DNA of 64,000 nucleotides from an uncultured Prevotellaceae bacterium (GTDB lineage Bacteria > Bacteroidota > Bacteroidia > Bacteroidales > Bacteroidaceae). Position 1 is the first letter of the stretch. Each line of letters opens with the position of its first letter. The notes beneath the pieces were generated by a model. It made no database searches. It saw only the letters and a program-made list of their open reading frames with translations, and was not told where the DNA came from. The position numbers and the translations under genes were made by a program. The stretch is from positions 58,659 through 122,658 of the forward strand of contig CACYME010000017.1 in the NCBI GenBank assembly GCA_902775475.1, written 5' to 3'. Of this stretch, positions 60,651 through 64,000 are shown one piece after another.

Positions 60651-63122
60651 ATGAAGAAAAGACTGCTAACTATGTTGCTGGTGCTGTTCGCCATGGGACA
60701 GGCCAGCGCCCAGGTGTCCTTCGGGCATGCCGAGAAGCTCAACGCCGACTGGCGTTTCCTGCGCGTTGACAGCGCCTGGAACATCAGCGAGAGCGCGGAA
60801 ATGAAGAACGCCGACTTCGACGATTCCCGCTGGCGTCGCGTCGCGCTGCCCCACGACTGGGGCGTAGAGCTGCCCATGTCGCCCGACAAAGGCTCGTGCC
60901 AGGGCTATCTGCCCGGTGGCATCGGATGGTACAGGAAGAGCCTCCCCCCGACCTTCTCCAAAGGGATGGCGGATGCTGGCGAACGATTCTTCGTCTATTT
61001 CGAGGGCGTCTACAACTACTCTCAGGTCTACCTGAACGGCCACCTGCTGGGCGAGCGCCCCAGCGGCTTCGCCTCGTTCCTCTACGACCTGACACCCTTT
61101 CTGCGCACCGACGGCCCCAACGTGCTGGCCGTGCGTGTGGACCACTCGCAGGAGGCCGACTCACGCTGGTACACCGGCTCGGGCATCTACCGCGACGTGT
61201 GGCTCGTCAGGGCCCCCGCCGTCCATCTGGCACAGTGGGGAACGGCCTACCGCCTGAAGAGCATCAACGCCAGGAAGGCCCTGCTCGAAGTGGATGTAGA
61301 GACAGCCCCCCAGTTGGGGGGACTGAGGGGGGCCGGGGGATTGAGGGGGGCCGCCGTTGAGCTTTTAGATGCCGATGGCAAGGTGGTGGCGAAGACCAGG
61401 ACCACCATTGGCCCCGAGGAGAAGAAGACCGTCAGCCTCAGCGTTCCCAACCCGCAGCGCTGGACCCTCGACCGTCCTTACCTCTACACCCTCCGCACGG
61501 TTCTATATCCCCAAGCCTCAAGTCACATACCTCAAACCTCCAATCAATCCGACACCTCCATCGTTCGCGTCGGACTGCGCACGCTGGAGTTCTCGCCCGA
61601 CCGAGGCTTTGCCCTGAACGGCGAGTGGACGAAGGTGAAGGGCGTCTGCGTGCACGACGATGCCGGCGTGCTGGGCACCGCCGTGCCTGCCGAGGTGTGG
61701 CGCCGCCGCGTCCGCGAGCTGAAGGCCATCGGCGTGAACGCCCTCCGCATGAGCCATAACCCCCACGCCCCAGCACTCTACGACATCTGCGACGAGGAGG
61801 GCATGCTCATCATGGACGAGGCCAGCGACGAGTGGGAATTCCCCAAGCGCAAGTGGCTGAAGGGCTGGAACCAGGGACGCCCCGGCTACGAGGGCACCTA
61901 CACCTACTTCGAGGAGTGGATTGACCGCGACGTGGCCGACATGGTGCGCCGCGACCGCTGCCATCCCTCGGTGTTCCTCTGGTCCATCGGCAACGAGGTG
62001 GACTATCCCAACGACCCCTATTCGCACCCCGTGCTCGACGGCGACGGCACCGACTTCACGCAGCCCATGTATGGCGGCTACAAGCCCCGCCAGCCCCATG
62101 CCGAGCGCATCGGCATCATCGCCCAGCGGCTGGCAAAGGTGGTGAAGGCCATCGACCCCTCACGCCCCACGACGGGAGCCCTGGCCGGCGTGGTGATGTC
62201 GAACCAGACGGCCTATCCCGAGGCCGTCGACGTGGTGGGCTACAACTACACCGAGAGCCGCTACGACGAGGACCATCAGCGCTACCCCCGGCGCGTCATC
62301 TACGGCTCGGAGAACCGCCACGACCTGGCCGCATGGAAGGCCGTGCGCGACAAGCAGCACATCTTCGGACAGTTCCTCTGGACGGGCATCGACTACCTGG
62401 GCGAGAGCGGCACCTGGCCTGCCCGTGGCAGCAGTGCCGGACTGCTCGACCTGGCCGGACAGCGCAAGCCCAACGGCTGGTATCGCGCCGCCCTGTGGAG
62501 CGAGAAGCCCACCTGCTACATCGGCACCTATCCCATCGGGCAGCAGCGCCCTGGCAGACGGGGCGGCAACAGGGGGAACAACGTGTCGCCCTATGCCGAA
62601 GACTCGTGGAACTACCGCGAGGGGCAGCGCGTCCGCGTGGTGTGCTACACCAATGCCGCCTCGGCCCGACTGCTGCTCAACGGCCAGCCCCTCGACGTGC
62701 AGTTCCAGCGCGACGAGCAGACCGACATCCTCTTCTGTGACGTCGAATACCATCCGGGCACGCTGCGCTGCGAGGCCGACAACGGCGCTTCCTACGAGGT
62801 GAAGACCGCCGGACGACCCGCTGCCCTGCGCCTCAGCACCGACGGCAGGATGCACGTCTTCGTGGAGGTGGTCGATGCAGAAGGCCTGCTGGTGAAGAGC
62901 GCCGACGACGAGGTGACGCTCATGGTGCGCGGCGGGCGACTGCTGGGGCTGGAGAACGGCAACATCACGGACACCTCTGTCAGCGGGCGCTCCTTCCCCA
63001 ACCGTCTGCGTGTGCATGGCGGACGGCTGGTGGCATACGTGGAGCCACAGCCCGGTCAGTCGGTCACCGTCGAGGCCACGGCACCCCACCTGCAGCAGGC
63101 ACGCGTCAGTTTCCCCCACTGA
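60651..63122 (+). CDS. Beta-galactosidase-type GH2 glycoside hydrolase
   Basis: 823 aa from the ATG at 60651. Signal peptide ends GQASAQ. GH2 layout: jelly-roll sugar-binding domain (ADFDDSRWRRVALPHDW, GIGWYRKSL, RVDHSQEADSRWYTGSGIYRD in part), Ig-like domain, TIM barrel with VCVHDDAGVLG, acid/base Glu449 in WSIGNEVDYP and nucleophile Glu554 in YGSENRH, then C-terminal beta domains. A galactosidase is most likely; glucuronidase or mannosidase is not excluded. Residues about 219-233 (PQLGGLRGAGGLRGA) and about 290-303 (SSHIPQTSNQSDTS) are in-frame inserts in the Ig-like domain. Confidence 0.92.
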   Translation: MKKRLLTMLLVLFAMGQASAQVSFGHAEKLNADWRFLRVDSAWNISESAEMKNADFDDSRWRRVALPHDWGVELPMSPDKGSCQGYLPGGIGWYRKSLPPTFSKGMADAGERFFVYFEGVYNYSQVYLNGHLLGERPSGFASFLYDLTPFLRTDGPNVLAVRVDHSQEADSRWYTGSGIYRDVWLVRAPAVHLAQWGTAYRLKSINARKALLEVDVETAPQLGGLRGAGGLRGAAVELLDADGKVVAKTRTTIGPEEKKTVSLSVPNPQRWTLDRPYLYTLRTVLYPQASSHIPQTSNQSDTSIVRVGLRTLEFSPDRGFALNGEWTKVKGVCVHDDAGVLGTAVPAEVWRRRVRELKAIGVNALRMSHNPHAPALYDICDEEGMLIMDEASDEWEFPKRKWLKGWNQGRPGYEGTYTYFEEWIDRDVADMVRRDRCHPSVFLWSIGNEVDYPNDPYSHPVLDGDGTDFTQPMYGGYKPRQPHAERIGIIAQRLAKVVKAIDPSRPTTGALAGVVMSNQTAYPEAVDVVGYNYTESRYDEDHQRYPRRVIYGSENRHDLAAWKAVRDKQHIFGQFLWTGIDYLGESGTWPARGSSAGLLDLAGQRKPNGWYRAALWSEKPTCYIGTYPIGQQRPGRRGGNRGNNVSPYAEDSWNYREGQRVRVVCYTNAASARLLLNGQPLDVQFQRDEQTDILFCDVEYHPGTLRCEADNGASYEVKTAGRPAALRLSTDGRMHVFVEVVDAEGLLVKSADDEVTLMVRGGRLLGLENGNITDTSVSGRSFPNRLRVHGGRLVAYVEPQPGQSVTVEATAPHLQQARVSFPH
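61304..61353. repeat. CCCCAGTTGGGG palindromic repeat, copy 2, in the GH2 gene
   Basis: CCCCCCAGTTGGGGGGA then CTGAGGGGGGCCGG, with the final unit (GGGGGATTGAGGGGGGCCG) duplicated. It encodes APQLGGLRGAGGLRGA in frame. Same orientation and frame as the copy at 58166. Confidence 0.85.
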
Positions 63123-63186
63123 GCCACGGGGCCTTGCCACGGTTTTGCACGGTTTTGCACGGACTTGGATTTGGTACGATTGAAAA

Positions 63187-63326
63187 GTTGGAATGTTGGA
63201 ATGTTGGAATGTTGAGTTTCGCGCTTTATGCTGTTTTATCGGCTTTTCCAGCGATTTCAGCCCCGGCCCCCCCTAAGGAATACCCCTTCTTTCGCTTGTA
63301 GAGACGCCACACTGTGACGTCTCTAC
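63187..63326. repeat. Intergenic repeats after the GH2 gene
   Basis: GTTGGAAT occurs three times in tandem (63187-63210), followed by GTTGAG. Further on, GTAGAGACG (63298-63306) and CGTCTCTAC (63318-63326) form a 9-bp stem with three more pairs inside, a possible bidirectional terminator. The stretch 63123-63355 contains no gene that I can support. Confidence 0.65.
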
Positions 63327-63355
63327 GACCATTCTTGAGAAAGTTGAACTGATGA

Positions 63356-63475
63356 TTAGAGCGTGATGGGGCCGAAGCCCATGCAGCTGGTCACGCCCAG
63401 CGCCGTGGCGATGGCCGAGAGGATGGCCGCTGCCAGCCTGATCCAGAACTCGGCGTTCTTCGAAGGAGTACCCAT
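63356..63475 (-). CDS. Smalltalk-type small hydrophobic protein (39 aa)
   Basis: Reads MGTPSKNAEFWIRLAAAILS then AIATALGVTSCMGFGPITL and stops. One hydrophobic helix. It follows an HU-like gene on the same strand after 62 bp. Very short membrane proteins called smalltalk proteins are known in Bacteroidetes in this position after HU-like genes; the match is by size, position and the WIRLAAAILSAIATALG pattern. Function unknown. Confidence 0.65.
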   Translation of the reverse strand: MGTPSKNAEFWIRLAAAILSAIATALGVTSCMGFGPITL

Positions 63476-63479
63476 ATTA

Positions 63480-63536
63480 GTTTAGTGTTTAGTGTTTAGT
63501 GACTTTAGTTCTCTGCCACTCAACTCTCAACTCACT
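63480..63536. repeat. Simple repeat spacer between HU-like and small protein genes
   Basis: TTTAGTGTTTAGTG twice with a 10-bp period (about 63481-63505), then CCACTCAACTCTCAACTCAC (63517-63536), the CTCAACT-type repeat of the 36.8 and 38.8 kb spacers. Confidence 0.7.
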
Positions 63537-63537
63537 G

Positions 63538-64000
63538 TTAGGGATTAACAGTTCCGTCGAGGTACTTGCCCTTCTCGTTGCTCAGCTGCACCTCGCCGTT
63601 GACGATGCGCTGGGCAATGTCGGTCAGCTGCAGCTGAGCTCCCTTTGCCATCTCCTTCGTGGCGGTGGCACCCGTGCCACGCACCTGCAGGCGCACGGCG
63701 GTGATGTTAGTGCGCAGGTCGAACTTCTCGGCGCTCTGGGCAGGCGACGAGGTCACGGCGGCCTTGAAGATGGCCAGGTTGCCCAGCTTCACGGGCTGGC
63801 CGCTCAGGGCCAGCTCCTTGATGCAGGCAGCGGCCTTGATGAGCACGCCGTAGATGACGTCCTTGGTGAACTGCGACCCGTGCATGGCGATGTGCTCCGA
63901 CAGGCCCTCGATGTCGATGGGCTCGTTGTTCTCCACGCGGCCATAGACCTTGCCAAACTGGCGGCTCTCCTGGTTCTTGTTCTTGTAGAGGTTAATCTTC
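63538..64000 (-). CDS. HU-like DNA-binding protein (start beyond window)
   Basis: At least 153 residues; the frame is open to the window edge, entering as KINLYKNKNQESRQFGKVYG then RVENNEPIDIEGLSEHIAMH. This is the start pattern of the long HU-related proteins of Bacteroidetes (histone-like family, TIGR01201 type), with GQPVKLGNLAIFKAAV as the HU-fold beta region. Only a few N-terminal residues are probably missing. The internal Met at 63936 is not the start. Confidence 0.88.
   Translation of the reverse strand, partial: KINLYKNKNQESRQFGKVYGRVENNEPIDIEGLSEHIAMHGSQFTKDVIYGVLIKAAACIKELALSGQPVKLGNLAIFKAAVTSSPAQSAEKFDLRTNITAVRLQVRGTGATATKEMAKGAQLQLTDIAQRIVNGEVQLSNEKGKYLDGTVNP

Noticed and set aside
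1-64000. tRNA, rRNA or known riboswitch genes
   Set aside because: I looked for these in the gaps and saw no cloverleaf, rRNA or recognisable riboswitch consensus; a covariance-model scan would be needed to be sure.

Overview
The window looks like chromosomal DNA of a GC-rich gut Bacteroidales bacterium, most likely a Prevotellaceae member. The evidence is a SusC/SusD pair, many lipoproteins, Bacteroidetes-type promoters (TTTG about 19-21 bp upstream of TAnnTTTG), fucosidases and beta-galactosidases, and surface proteins ending in a Prevotella-style GxYIxNGKKVVVK tail. No tRNA, rRNA, CRISPR array, transposase or integrase was recognised.

Layout. 0-1.6 kb: phosphatidylethanolamine synthesis (psd, pssA, DUF4834 protein) on the minus strand. 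1.9-10.5 kb: an outer-membrane uptake operon (SusC, SusD, HExxH lipoprotein, DUF4302-like lipoprotein, BACON-like lipoprotein). 11.0-18.0 kb: four secreted or surface proteins, two with an Omp28-like thioredoxin fold. 18.0-21.8 kb: dnaE. 21.9-23.0 kb: a scar of two truncated genes. 23.7-39.8 kb: surface polysaccharide/LPS genes in three transcription units: a minus-strand set (DegT aminotransferase, rfbF, LicD, UDP-xylose-type SDR, UDP-glucose-dehydrogenase-type enzyme, GT4), a divergent plus-strand pair (LicD, GT4), and a tightly overlapping minus-strand set (SDR, PAP2, acyltransferase, LPS kinase, LicD, GT9, GT2, GMP synthase). 40.5-44.5 kb: GH29 and GH95 fucosidases. 44.6-50.5 kb: trxA, a small partner gene, RNase R, a WG-repeat lipoprotein, a hemolysin-III-type protein and a membrane protein. 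50.5-52.0 kb: a PurF-like protein lacking its Cys nucleophile. 52.3-63.1 kb: a large secreted protein, GH35, a HAD phosphatase, a DPP-IV-type peptidase and GH2. 63.4-64.0 kb: a small hydrophobic protein and an HU-like protein cut by the window end.

The most unusual content is repetitive. Several short repeat families fill intercistronic gaps directly after stop codons. Some occur as inverted pairs around the start of the next gene, so that the downstream arm encodes part of a signal peptide (5.2, 7.9 and 9.4 kb; a related pair lies at 57.6 kb). Others sit in frame inside enzymes; one family encodes the same peptide, PQLGGLRGA, in two unrelated proteins. In addition, a structured noncoding element of about 250-320 bp occurs twice (23.25-23.57 kb and 40.0-40.27 kb) with a perfectly kept 13-bp stem and, in one copy, a competing 12-bp stem.

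Functionally the window joins membrane and envelope building with nutrient capture: phospholipid and LPS/capsule synthesis, a TonB-dependent uptake system, and enzymes that would trim fucose and galactose from host-type glycans and dipeptides from peptides. All function calls come from reading motifs; no database search was run.
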